Below are positions 44,607 through 55,655 of a stretch of DNA of 64,000 bases, piece after piece. Location: contig JAPTHN010000111.1 in assembly GCA_026936325.1 (NCBI GenBank), positions 124,001-188,000 on the forward strand, written 5' to 3'. Within the stretch, counting starts at the first letter, position 1. Each line of letters opens with the position of its first letter. This DNA is from Platynereis dumerilii. Its lineage: Eukaryota > Annelida > Polychaeta > Phyllodocida > Nereididae. The notes beneath the pieces are model-generated. The model made no database searches. It was not told where the DNA came from and saw only the letters and a program-made list of their open reading frames with translations. The translations under genes were made by a program, and so were the position numbers.

Positions 44607-45465
44607 AGTGCAGTAGCTTAGCCCCAAAAAACCAACTGATTGTTCACTTTTATGGTAAAAGCACCAAATTTTGCATATAGGTACTTTTGAATATGCTCTT
44701 TCAGGAACAATGGAGTACCAGAAGATCTCTGGCCCGAAACGGCCGCCATCTTGGATTTAAAAATGGCCGCCAAAATGTTGCTATTTTCCCTTTATCTCAA
44801 CCATTTCTGAAGATAGAGAGATGATATTTGGCCAAAACATGTATTTTAAGGTATATCTCGATATCATATTCACTTTGTGTAAATACTTTGGCCATATGGC
44901 GGCCATGTTGGATTTAAAGATGGCCGCCAACATTTTTCCTATTTTCTCTTTATCTCGACCATTTCTGTAGTTAGAATGATGAAATTTGGTCAAAACATGT
45001 ATTTTAAGATATATTTTGATATTATAATCACTTTATTTTAATTATTCCACCATAGTGGTGGCCATCTTGGATTTTAAAATGGCCACCGCTGTTTTGCTAA
45101 ATTTTCTCTTTATCTCAACTATTTTTAGAGATATAGAGATGATAATTGGCCAAGTCATGTATTTTATGATATATTTTGATATCATGATCACTTTGTGTCA
45201 ATAATTTTGCCATAATGGTGGCCATGTTGGACTTAAAGATGGCCGCCACTATTTTTGTCATTTTCGCTTTATCCCAACCGTTTCTGCAGATAGAAAGATG
45301 ATATTTGGTCAAAACATGTATTTTTAGATATATTTTGATATCATAATCACTTCGTGTTAATACCTCTGCCATGGTAGTGGCCATCTTGGATTTTAAAATG
45401 GCTGTCACCACTTCTGCTATTCTAGTTTTCCTTAGCTTGTTTATACTTGGCCAAAACATGTCTCA
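44607..45465 (+). repeat. Intronic inverted repeat, left arm
   Basis: About five units of roughly 157 bp with GCCATCTTGGATTTAAAATG, TTTATCTCGACCATTTCTG and GCCAAAACATGTATTTTAAG blocks. It is the reverse complement of 48325-49195, including the outer edge (GTAGTGCAGTAGCTTAG against CTAAGCTACTGCACTAT). Confidence 0.9.
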
Positions 45466-46299
45466 TTGTTACACTGTAAAAATCAGAGCGTTTCACATTA
45501 GTGTCCATGTTTCTATTCATTAAGGCTCATCTATGAATAAAGTCATTTATGCCTTATAAATTATGATTTTTCTAATCTCAATAATTAATTGATTAGGCCA
45601 TGCAAAGGCAGCCATGTTGAATAAAAATAATAGTAGTTAGAGTGATATATAATATGGAGTAATTCACATCTTCAATGAAAGCAAATTCTGTAGATTCAGT
45701 GACAATTTCAGCCCTGAAAAAAGTGCATCATCAATGCATGATGCACATCATGTGTTTGTTTATGTGGCTTTTTTAAAAGTTTGACTGCCTAAAGATATAG
45801 GCACAAACTGTACTAGAAGGTCTGTTTTCCGTACAGCATAGCTACCCAAGCAGGAACGCTGTGATGCACACTTGAGACTAACTTTGAAGCATTTGCAAAG
45901 ATTTTCAACAAGCTTCTTGAGGCCACCGAATAATGTATATCAGGCCATATTGCCTTCGCAGCTTCGGCCAGATCTGTCCAATGTGCAGCCCAGCCTTGTG
46001 CACTGTGTTTCCATTTGTATTCTTCAGGTGCTATATCATGTAACTGGATTGGCAATTAAAACTTGTCTAAGTGCAGCCTGGAAATTGGCATTTTAATATA
46101 TTTAATGAGGACAACATGTGCTAGCATATTCTTTGTAAGAACTATGGGCAAAAAGCCTTTGCTTGGCCTCATTACCAACTGGTTTTGAGTGCCCATGTCT
46201 TCGAGCAGTGAAGAATAGCAAAACACTCAATATGCCAGAAAACTTCATACATGTACATTGAGTTTGTACCTTACATAATAACCAAATATAGCAACAATC

Positions 46300-46505
46300 G
46301 TTACAGCCGAATCGTTGCTGCAGTTGATTTTGAATCAAATGGTCTGAGAGGACGTGGGTTCGACTCCCACTACTGGAACTCAACTTGACCAAGACAGTAA
46401 CCAAAACCGAGAAACCAAAAACTTGGTCTGAGCCCATGGGACCTTGCAAAAAAATGGAGGAGGGTTGTGTCCAACGCTCTGTGTTGGAGCAACTAAAAGA
46501 TCTTG
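46300..46505 (+). mobile_element. Possible tRNA-headed SINE (third type)
   Basis: A clear B box (GGGTTCGACTCCC) follows GGTCTGAGAGGACGT; the A box is poor. A non-coding body runs to about 46505. Only one copy is seen in this window. Confidence 0.4.
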
Positions 46506-46516
46506 GACATCCCTGA

Positions 46517-46673
46517 ACAGGGGCGTATCTAGAAATGGCCTGAGGAGGGGGAATTACATGGGGTGAATACGGGTCGCTCCGCGGCATTTCCTATCTTCTC
46601 CATGTTAATTTTTGGCCTGAGTAGGGGGGGCCATGGCACCATGGCCCCCCCTAAAAACGCCACTGTCCCTGAA
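46517..46673. mobile_element. Short TIR element, about 155 bp
   Basis: CAGGGGCGTATCTAG at the left mirrors CTAAAAACGCCACTG at the right, with internal GGGGGGCCATGGCACCATGG symmetry. The GTGGCGTA-type end is common in degraded invertebrate MITEs. Confidence 0.5.
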
Positions 46674-48324
46674 TTAACAGGAGTGTGTACCAGACTCACA
46701 GCCTAACAATAGTTACATCCACCAATACAATCAGTGCTACTCCTTGACTGAAGTTGCGTTGAGCTAACCCGGTGACCCAGGACACGCACGCCACGAGATG
46801 AAAATGATGAACAACTGATGTTTATTCTCTACACACAAACTAAGTTTCTTATGCAGTAATTTCTCTACCCTGCAAAACTGATATTTTATCACAATTGAAG
46901 CTGTGAAAGAACAGGAGTGTCAGGAGTGATGTGGCTCTTACTTCGCTGATCGACTGCACCATCAAATGCTACCTCCAATCTTTCTCACTAGTAGCTTGTA
47001 AAAAAGGCAACTAACAACACAACTTCATCAGGATCCAAGGCACACACTGAGTACTGTCATCTGGTGATCCTGCCTTTCTGCATCATGTGCATGGTCAGCA
47101 TCAAGTGTGAATTTGCCTCCACTTGTGTTTATGGTTGAAACAATCAAGACTGGTCACCTACTTCCAGGTCTTTTGCAATCAGTCCTTTGTCGAAGTGACA
47201 TATTACTGTTGTGCACCCACATAAATATTCATTAGTTCTCAGACACAAACAAATATAGCTCTTCATTGTTGCTTGAATTGTTAAATTTCTAGGAATCAGT
47301 GGTATGTCCTTTTTTACCAACATCCCTGCATGGTTTATTCCTTTAAAGCTGTCAGAAACAAGAAATTAGGTCTGACTTTTTGGTCAGTCTTAATCTTCCT
47401 TTATATTGCCATGGTTTTAATACACCTCCTGACGAAAGAGCTGTTGATTCGCATTGGTTCTCTGAAAATAACATGCGCAGATCATCTTTGCCAGACTCAC
47501 TTGCAGTGAAAAGACAAAAAAATATCTGGTCTCTCTTTGATGCATCCAGTGGCAAGAATGATTTTGCAGTTTTTCTGCAAGAGGATTAATTAAGCAGGAC
47601 AATTAGTTTGTTTTCCTCATGACTTCACTAAAATGCTGTTTCCTTTTCTGCAGTATTTTAGAAACGTATGACCCATAATGTCTCTCACCAGAGTCCGTAG
47701 ATGATCTTACAACTGGCATGAATTACCCATGTCTTTGAACACAGCAATCAAAGAGATCCGGGACAAAGAGAGTCTCAAATAAACAGACTCCTCATAGTGA
47801 GTGTGACCAGATCTTAAGCACATGGACATGTCCTCAGATTCATAAATCGACCGTAAGACTTCCAGACCTATGGCTGTCCATTTTGAAATGCTGATATATC
47901 GTCAAGAAGTCCATGGCATCTCAATAATTTTTCACAAAATTGTTAGATTGTTCATGTGATTGGTCAAACTCCATCACTTATCTGACGATATTTGAAGTAC
48001 TATATGACCTTCCCTAAAGATTACTTTGTTGCAAAGAGGTGGAATCCCTGGGTGACTATCTGGAATAATGCAAACAAACTTTCAAGGAACAATCCAGTCA
48101 AGGGAATCAATATCAATAGAAAGTCTCCTTCCCTCTGTATCCTGAAGAACTGATGTTAAAGCATTTAAAATTCTGAAACCATATCAGAGCAATAGAACGG
48201 AGTAGGTCATCTCTGCCATCATATGCCTATGATAATTTATCTTAGAATACTAGTCTTCATTATTAACTATTTGAAATGGTGGTTGTCATCTTTGAGTTCA
48301 ATTACTGATATCAAAATATTACTT

Positions 48325-49195
48325 AAAATACATGTTTTAGCCAAGTACAAACTCTCTATCTGCAGAAATGGTCAAGTTAAGGAAAACTAGAATAGCAAAG
48401 GTGTTGGTAGCCATTTTAAAATCCAAGATGGCCACTACCTTGGCAGAAGTATTAACACAAAGTGATTATGATATCAAAATATATCTAAAAATACATGTTT
48501 TGACCAAATATCATCTTTCTGTCTGCAGAAACAGTCTAGATAAAGCGAAAATAACAAAAATGGTGGCGGCCATCTTTAAATCCAACATGGCTGCCATTAT
48601 TGCAAAATTATTGACAAAAAGTGATCATGATATCAAAATATATCATAAAATACAAGACTTGGCCAACTATCATCTCTATATCTATGAAAACAGTTGCAAT
48701 AGAGGGAAAATTTAGCAAAACAGCAGTGGCAATTTTAAAGTCCAAGATGGCCACCACTATGGTGGATTATTAAAAGAAAGTGATTATAATATCAAAATAT
48801 ATCTTAAAATACATGTTTTGACCAAATTTCATCTTTCTATCTATAGAAATGGTCGAGATAAAGAGAAAATAGCAAAAATGGTGGCGTCCATCTTTATATC
48901 CAACATGGCTGCCATATGGCCGAAGTACGTACACAAAGTGAATATGATATCGAAATATATCTTTAAATACATGTTTTGGCCAAATATCATCTCTCAATCT
49001 TCAGAAATGGTTGAGATAAAGGGAAAATAGCAAAATTTTGGCGGCCATTTTTAAATCCAAGATGGCGGCTGTTCTAGGCCAGATATCTTCTGGTACTCCA
49101 TTGTTCCTGAAAGAGCATACTAAAAAGTACCTATATGCAAAATTTGGTGCTTTTACCATAAAAGTGAACAATTATATGCTAAGCTACTGCACTAT
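48325..49195 (-). repeat. Intronic inverted repeat, right arm
   Basis: Reverse complement of 44607-45465 with the same roughly 157-bp periodicity. Mirrored frames on the two arms (44781-44993 minus, 48818-49030 plus) are products of the symmetry, not genes. Confidence 0.9.
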
Positions 49196-49309
49196 TGGGG
49201 ATTTGTATACAAAAAGAAAATGTGAGCAAACAACAAAAATATAAGATAGGATAAATGTTTTGCTTAAAATCACATCAATGGAAATCATCAAGTCAATGCA
49301 AATTCCTCT

Positions 49310-50285
49310 AATTATCAGACAGGGAAAAATCAGACAAGAGAAGATCGGACAAGTGAAGAGTAGACAAGCAATAATCGGAGTATAAAAAATCAGACAAGAT
49401 GAGCTCAGACAAGCAATAATCAGACAAGGAAAAATCAGACAAGAGAAAGTCAGACAAAAAAAAATCAGACCAGACAAGATCAGAAAAGAGAAGATCAGAC
49501 AAGCAAGGATCAAACAAGACAAGAGAAGATTATACAAAAAATAATCAGACAAGGGAAAATCATACAAGAGAAGATCAGACAAGTAATAATCATACCAGCA
49601 ATAACCATACAAGGAAAGATCAGGCAAGAGAAGACCAGACAAGGAATAATCAGACAAGAGAAGATCAAACAATCAATGATCAGACAAGAAAAAATCAGAG
49701 AAGAGGAGATAAGACAAGCAATAATCAGACAAGAAAATTCAGACAAGGGCAGATCAGACAAGAGAAGATCGGACAAACAATAATTAAACAAGCAATATTT
49801 CGAAAAGGGAGATCAGATAAGAGAAGATCAAACAAGTAATAATCAGACAAGGAAAAATGAGGCAAGAGAAGATCAGACAAGTTATAATCAGACAAGGAAA
49901 TGTCAGACAAGAGAAGATCAGACAAGTAATAATCAGACAAGGAATTATCAGACTAGCCATAAATAGTAATCCTACCAGGAATATCAGACAAGATAATAAT
50001 CTGACTAGGACAATCCAGACGAGGTTTATTCTGACAAAAAGATCAGACAAGAATATGCAGAGTATGAAAGATCTTAAAAACCATTATCTGACAAGGAAAT
50101 AACAAACAAGCAATAATCAGACAAGGACAGATCAGGCAAGCAATAACCAGACAAGGAATAATCGATCATGCTCTATTCTGACAAGGAAAGATAAGACAAA
50201 CAATAATCATGCAATAAAAGTTCTGACAAATAATAATAAGACATACAAGGAAAGATAAGATGCAAAATTATCAGTCAAATCCATT
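49310..50285 (+). repeat. Large CAGACAAG minisatellite, 15-bp unit
   Basis: Roughly 60 units of ATCAGACAAGAGAAG / CAATAATCAGACAAG type. With a 15-bp unit each frame reads a 5-residue cycle, giving long low-complexity open frames on the minus strand (49184-50050) that are not genes. Confidence 0.95.
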
Positions 50286-50774
50286 TTTGTCTGATTACTT
50301 CTTGTCCGGTCATCCATTTTTGATTACTTCATCTCTGATCTTTCCTCCCAGCAATACTGTATGGTCATATGATAGAAATTATATAATTTTGCTGAAGCAT
50401 CAAAACACATTACGGTAGTAGAAAATCTAGATTATTGTTAACTTTTCTGCACATGATAATCCCTCATGTTGTGAATAAACACAATAAATAACTCTTTGAT
50501 ATTGACTGTTACTACAGTGTTGAAACATTGATGCATTGCTTCATTATTATGATAGCAGTATAGCTACTTAATCATCTGTTGAGAAGTGATTGTTATTTTA
50601 AATCCTAAATATTTCTTTGATTTCAATGAATTTCCCTTATGTAACTATTCTCAATGATAAAATGACTCCTTTATTCACAAAGTTCTGCAAACTACAATTC
50701 CTTTTTTAACGAATTTTTTATTCCATTTAGACTTAAAACATTATTTTTTTTACAAAAACACTTTATAAATGGTA
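50286..50774. other. Intron, nothing recognised
   Basis: AT-rich with no repeat or coding structure seen. Confidence 0.45.
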
Positions 50775-50990
50775 GATGTATACACCTCACCTTACGACCA
50801 CCTCTCTAATATGGGCACCTCGCCATTAAGACCACAAATACCTGGAACCGAATACTCTCCCTTCCTTTCATGCTTGTTGAAACCTCTCTAATGTGGGCAC
50901 CTCGTTAATATGACCAACTTGCAATAACGTGTTTCTGTGTTACAAAAGGGCCATCCTGACCTCACCTAATACGGGCAGTGTATGATAAGC
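50775..50990. mobile_element. Pogo/Tigger-like fragment
   Basis: Repeated ACGACCACCTCTCTAATATG / GGGCACCTCG.TAATA.GACCA wording is characteristic of Tigger-type ends and their derivatives. No transposase is present. Confidence 0.5.
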
Positions 50991-52020
50991 AGTTGATATT
51001 GTTGTATCAAGTAGAAAATGTGAATCGGCAACGCTCTGTCTGGCTGTTTGTTTACTTTACTATATTGGAAACAGAGCAAGCCAATTCAAATCATTGCCAA
51101 TTGAGAATTTGAGATCTATCAGAAAGCACTATTGCATGAATTGAGGGTCAATAACCCAAGTTTGGTTCCTAATTGGCATTGAAGGCCCAGTTCGGCCTCT
51201 GAAGTTTTTCTAAATGCAATTAGGCATTTTAACCACCAATTGACCAATTAATTGGCCAGTATTTTACCCCATTCACTTAAGCGTCATTGGGCATAAAGAA
51301 AGAAATATTTCTTTAAAGTTGATTGGAAAAAAATCAGGCAGGTATAAATTATCAGGTCATGATAGGTCCATGTTCACATGATACTTCTATAGCCGACATG
51401 TATCAACTTTGAATACTGTAATAATTTTAATTCTTGGCAGGATAGAAGCAAGAAATGGCTCACACCAATTATGCTGAAGCAATGAGCCAGTCTAAGCAAG
51501 ATCAAAGAGCAATCTGAAGACTATCAAGTCAGGATTACGGCTTTCTGAAGCCATGTGATTATTTATGGACTCTCAAACATAACTTGTCTCTTTTTCAAAA
51601 ATAGCTTTCAGTAAATAATGGATTCTTGTAAATGAAATTCAACATGGACTAATTAAATTATTGAGGAAGTTACAGGCATTTTTGTAGTTCGAAAAATTAA
51701 GTAGTAATTTGCTATGTTTAGCATTGTGTTTACAAAAAGTCTGTGATCAACGACTGCGATCTTCATAACTCTGTTAAAAATTAAGATAATTGAATCAAAC
51801 TTTCAACACATGGTTATGGTTATTACTAAGCAATAACTTCATATTCTATAGTTGAACTGGTGTTCTAATGGCACAAACCGACATACAGTGAAGTCTCTGT
51901 GCATTCACCACTTATTTAAACAACAAATCCCATTCCAAAGTTCTGAGGTAAATTCAATTAATATGAAGCAAAGTCTAACACAAGGCCAAGCGTCTATCGT
52001 CCATCTACTGTGAGTGAAAA
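50991..52020. other. Intron, nothing recognised
   Basis: No ORF, TIR or array identified. Confidence 0.4.
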
Positions 52021-52095
52021 CATGGATGGATGACGGGTGCTTTATATCTCATATTTATGCACTAATTAGGCTCATTGGAACAGGAGAAAGTAACA
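52021..52095 (-). mobile_element. SINE family A tail fragment
   Basis: GGATGGATGACGGGTGCTTT, then ATATTTATGCACTAATTAGG and GGAACAGGAG. Diverged match to the tail half of the 26.7-kb SINEs, minus orientation. Confidence 0.55.
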
Positions 52096-52685
52096 AGGTA
52101 GCAGTAAATTAAGGCCTAGTGATAGTTAACTAGCTGTTTCACATAAAGAGGGTCAGCTTTTCCGCCAAGCCACCGACGCAAATTTTCAACCAAATGAGAG
52201 TGACTTCCGTAATTTGGGACTCATATAACTTATCCCCTATCCGTACAATTTGGTTCATATTTTGAAAAAATGTAGGTAAGACTGTAACTTAAATGACCAT
52301 ATACCTCTAATCAATGGCCAGAGCTCATGAAAAAATCTGTAGTAAGTTGATTTACACGGTCATTTTCAAATGGATGGAAAAACCAAAAAACTCGACAAAA
52401 TTTAAAAAAAAAAGTAAAAGTAGGCTATCAAGGATGATCAAAATAACACTCGCTGTAAAAATCATCAAGCTATGTTGGGTACAGACACAGCAAGAGCCAT
52501 TTCTGTGATGGATGTTTTCAAATGCACAGATTTTTGCCAGCACATTGCAGACGGAACATTTTCTGGGTCATTGCAGCAGATTGCAACATACCTATATATT
52601 GACAGCATTTTTAAGCCCCTAAACATGGACATTTTCATATGTTAAATTTTGATGTTTTGCTTTAGAAAGATAATGTGTGTTCCAG
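52096..52685. other. Last part of the intron
   Basis: Nothing coding recognised; it ends at the exon 2 acceptor. Confidence 0.45.
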
Positions 52686-55655
52686 ATTGGAAGACTGACA
52701 GTGAGAAGTTTTGCTAGTTTCAACATGCTGCATGTACCCCATAAAATGGCAGAAGTGGCTTTGAATGTTTCGCATCGCTACTCAGGAAAATTAAACAGGG
52801 CTGGAACTGATGAGCACCAATATCTCCTTTCTACACTGCGTAAAAATTGGAGAAATAAAAATTATAGTGATTTATGTTTAGTCACCATACCTTCTGTTGG
52901 TTCATGGACGTATATAGATTGTGCAAAGCAATTTGTAAATGTGACTTTCCTTTGCCACTTCCCAGCATCCTCAGAAAAGACACAAAATATGCAGGAAGAT
53001 TGTCGGGATACCAATAACGATTTTTACTGTAACACTGGATGGGTGTGGGGCTACAAAACGTGTCTGAAAGTACATTATTTTACGGAGAACCATGTCACTA
53101 GAGACTTACTCCAATCTGCCTGCAAGGGAATTGGAGGTTATAGTATTGGTACAATAAATCAAGTTGTGCAATTAATTGCGCGAGTGCTGTCATACCATGG
53201 TTCTGATTTAATGATATCCCTTCGTTACGATGGAAAAGTTGTGGTGTATACATCAGCCAAAAGCATTTCTGAGATAAGTGGAGCACATTTTCATTCAAGA
53301 ATTGAATTACCATTCATCATGGAAAAGGGAAAACAAGCAGGCGTTGTGTGTTTCAAAGAACCACTCTCAATAAGAGAATCATGTGAAGATGGATTTGAAC
53401 CTTGCGATAATGGTGAGTGCATTGTAGAGAGCTACTTTTGCGATGCAAAACCACATTGTACTGATGGCAGTGACGAGTTGAACTGTACTGACCATTGCTC
53501 TCACTCACAAAATGGAAGTTTATACTTCCGATGCCAGGACGGATCATGCATCCCAAAGTCAAGGTTATGTGATCTTGTGCGGGACTGTGAACTTGGAGAA
53601 GATGAAGAAGAATGTCCTGATCCTTCCCAATACAACAAACTGTGGAGCCCTTTGGTTGTGAAGAAACAAGAGCAGCTGTGTATTAAAACAGATTCCAATG
53701 CTCTCAATGCAATGCTCTACCAGGAGTGTAATATCACCTGTGTCAAGAAAGTAACCCCTGGGAATCATTTCAATTTTACTAATGTTGATTACACTAAATA
53801 CAATTGTCCATTTGGTTCAACCGTTTGTTATCCTAAAGAATTCGATTGTGTTTATGACACAGACTTCTATGGGAATGTTATCCCGTGTGAAGAAGCTTGG
53901 CTGCTTCAAAATTGCCCATATGATTCACAGTGTCACAATTTATTCTGCAAAGACAAGTTCTTGTGCCAGAATCAGAACTGGTGCATCCCCTACAGGTTGG
54001 TTTGCAACGGGATTGCAGAGTGTCCACTTGGAGATGATGAATCACATTGTACTTGTGCAAGGATGTTACGATGTTCCAAAGAGAACATATGTGTTCACCC
54101 CACTGAAGTATGTGATGGGGTGTTGCATTGTCCTTTGTCAGGCGATGATGAAGCTGTATGTGGACGGAAATGTCCAGAACATTGCTCTTGCCTAGGAAGG
54201 GCTATATTGTGTGTTAATCCAGTACGTATAAATCACACCAGATCTTCAATAGCTATAATAAGATTGAAGAAGCAGAATACCATGGAGATAACTGAGCTTC
54301 AAAATGCTTGGTTTGTTGATCTATCACATTCACACATCAATGACATGTTACCAATACAGAAATTGAGAGCTCCAAAACTTGTTAAGCTGAATCTCGGTAA
54401 TAATTTGCTAAGGAGTTTTTCGTCACAGCTTGTCAAACTGCAAAATTTAAAATATCTGTATCTTGAAAAAACTGGGTTGAAGAGAGTCACAGAGGATTCT
54501 TTTTCTCATTTCCCCAAACTAAAACTACTATCACTAAAAGATTCAGAAGTGCATCAAATAGACGAGTGTTCGTTCTGCAGACTGAATAAATTAGAGTATC
54601 TTGACTTGACTGACACACATTTAAAGCATATTTCAACGTCTCTATTTCTTAGTGTTCAAACTCTTCAAGAATTGCATTTCAGTAGTTCAAGGCTTAAAAC
54701 CGTTTCAAAAGATTTTCTCGCCTTGAATTTATCAAAGTTCTCCACCAACAATTTACACTTCTGTTGTTTGAAGGGAAATGGTGTGATAGAACAATGTCAG
54801 AAATTCAGCAAAGTTCAGCAACTTGATATATGTCCTTTTAAATATCCTGTGAGAGCCTCATTTTTTCTCCCATTTCTGCTGTCGGTGGCTTTTGTGAATA
54901 TATTGGCAATACAACATTCATATCAATCTATGAGAATCTCCTACTTCAGTTTGATTATATGCAACAGTTTCATTGGTCTTTTCATTACAGTTGTAATGAT
55001 TATTTTCCATTTTGAGCAAGAACGAATTAAGAGCTCTGAAAAATTGGCTGTTAGCAATGATGAAACATTAACATGCAAAATGGTGGCAAAGGGTACATTT
55101 GTGCTTGGTGTATTGCATCCATTTCTTTCCACGCTCTTTTACTTTGAAACCCACAGAACACTGAAATCTCTCCAGTCACGAAAAAATTACAATAAGCGGT
55201 ATGCTTTACTTTTAGTGTTGGTTATTTCCCTAATAATTGGAATTGTACAGATGATTGGGAAAGGAGATTCATCAAGTTCAGTCTGCATGATAAAACTAAA
55301 TTTGACCGAGGAATCATTGGTTCTCATTTTTCAAGGATTGATATGTTCATTGACAACGTTTCTTGACATATTGCTTTCAAAACACCTGAGAGAGACTCGT
55401 AAAGCAAGTGGAAGGAAACAGACAAACAATGACAAACGCATTCTGACCCGGTTTATTATGTACAATCTATGTGACACCTTTTCACTGCTCCTGCATTGTA
55501 TTTGGTTTATGGTTGAAATCAACAACAATGTTCTTTACATTGCAACATTGATTTTTCAGTTTACTCTGGCTCCACTTGCTTTTCCAATCACATTTGTCTT
55601 ATCAACTAGACAGTTCAAACAGAAATGGAAAAAGATATTTTGTAAACACAATTAG
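52686..55655 (+). CDS. Receptor exon 2: lectin end, second lectin-like module, LDLa repeats, LRRs, seven-helix domain
   Basis: 989 codons with no intron. 52686-52964 completes the C-type lectin fold (LCLVTIPSVGSWTYIDC...FLCHF). 52999-53362 is a second, degenerate lectin-like module (CNTGWVWGYKTC...GVVCFKEP). LDLa repeats with CxDGSDExxC-type calcium sites lie at about 53381-53482, 53491-53614, 53934-54053 and 54057-54165, with a Cys-rich non-LDLa insert between the second and third. An LRR N-cap (CPEHCSCLGRAILC) and about six or seven LRRs occupy 54168-54830. Seven hydrophobic segments run 54850-55600 and end in a short basic tail. The TM3/ECL2 cysteines (TCKMVAKG, SVCMIKL) are present, but TM3 ends YFETHRTL and TM7 reads AFPITFVLST instead of DRY and NPxxY. 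Closest known group: GRL101-like/LGR receptors at the plasma membrane. Upstream in-frame codons (from 52677) are intron. Confidence 0.88.
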   Translation: MGRLTVRSFASFNMLHVPHKMAEVALNVSHRYSGKLNRAGTDEHQYLLSTLRKNWRNKNYSDLCLVTIPSVGSWTYIDCAKQFVNVTFLCHFPASSEKTQNMQEDCRDTNNDFYCNTGWVWGYKTCLKVHYFTENHVTRDLLQSACKGIGGYSIGTINQVVQLIARVLSYHGSDLMISLRYDGKVVVYTSAKSISEISGAHFHSRIELPFIMEKGKQAGVVCFKEPLSIRESCEDGFEPCDNGECIVESYFCDAKPHCTDGSDELNCTDHCSHSQNGSLYFRCQDGSCIPKSRLCDLVRDCELGEDEEECPDPSQYNKLWSPLVVKKQEQLCIKTDSNALNAMLYQECNITCVKKVTPGNHFNFTNVDYTKYNCPFGSTVCYPKEFDCVYDTDFYGNVIPCEEAWLLQNCPYDSQCHNLFCKDKFLCQNQNWCIPYRLVCNGIAECPLGDDESHCTCARMLRCSKENICVHPTEVCDGVLHCPLSGDDEAVCGRKCPEHCSCLGRAILCVNPVRINHTRSSIAIIRLKKQNTMEITELQNAWFVDLSHSHINDMLPIQKLRAPKLVKLNLGNNLLRSFSSQLVKLQNLKYLYLEKTGLKRVTEDSFSHFPKLKLLSLKDSEVHQIDECSFCRLNKLEYLDLTDTHLKHISTSLFLSVQTLQELHFSSSRLKTVSKDFLALNLSKFSTNNLHFCCLKGNGVIEQCQKFSKVQQLDICPFKYPVRASFFLPFLLSVAFVNILAIQHSYQSMRISYFSLIICNSFIGLFITVVMIIFHFEQERIKSSEKLAVSNDETLTCKMVAKGTFVLGVLHPFLSTLFYFETHRTLKSLQSRKNYNKRYALLLVLVISLIIGIVQMIGKGDSSSSVCMIKLNLTEESLVLIFQGLICSLTTFLDILLSKHLRETRKASGRKQTNNDKRILTRFIMYNLCDTFSLLLHCIWFMVEINNNVLYIATLIFQFTLAPLAFPITFVLSTRQFKQKWKKIFCKHN

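Larger units (their letters stand above)
45466..48324. other. Loop between the inverted arms
   Basis: 2.86 kb holding a possible SINE and a small TIR element (listed separately). Frames of 60-160 codons here have no recognisable domain. Confidence 0.5.
42519..52685 (+). other. 10.2-kb intron of the receptor gene
   Basis: Donor GTAAGC at 42519 and acceptor GTTCCAG at 52685, both in phase 0. Contains CAGACAAG arrays, a large inverted repeat, SINE and MITE copies and a Tigger-like scrap, listed separately. The acceptor's pyrimidine tract is modest; the alternative TTTAG at 52665 gives the wrong phase and runs into a stop. Confidence 0.7.
39888..55655 (+). other. Gene span: two-exon CUB/CTLD/LDLa/LRR seven-helix receptor
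   Basis: Exons 39888-42518 and 52686-55655 join in phase 0 across a 10,167-bp intron (GAG|GTAAGC ... GTTCCAG|ATT). The C-type lectin start (CFSI...SWLESEEVCKEE) closes exon 1 and its end (LCLV...SWTYIDC...FLCHF) opens exon 2, which is the main argument that these are one gene. The predicted product is about 1866 residues. Candidate poly(A) signals: AATAAA near 56430 and 56472. A further small exon in the intron, for the middle of the lectin fold, cannot be excluded. Confidence 0.8.

Noticed and set aside
44781-49030. Paired frames with FKSNMAAI / KMFWPNII-type peptides
   Set aside because: Translation of the ATGGC-rich 157-bp units in an inverted repeat, not genes.
49184-50102. Minus-strand frames of LSDLLLSDF-type peptides
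   Set aside because: A 15-bp minisatellite read as a 5-residue cycle; hydrophobic look is incidental.
52677-52685. Start of a separate receptor gene at 52677
   Set aside because: There is no ATG or signal peptide there; the frame opens inside a lectin domain, which fits an internal exon.
53098-55528. Minus-strand frames opposite receptor exon 2
   Set aside because: Shadows of the coding strand.
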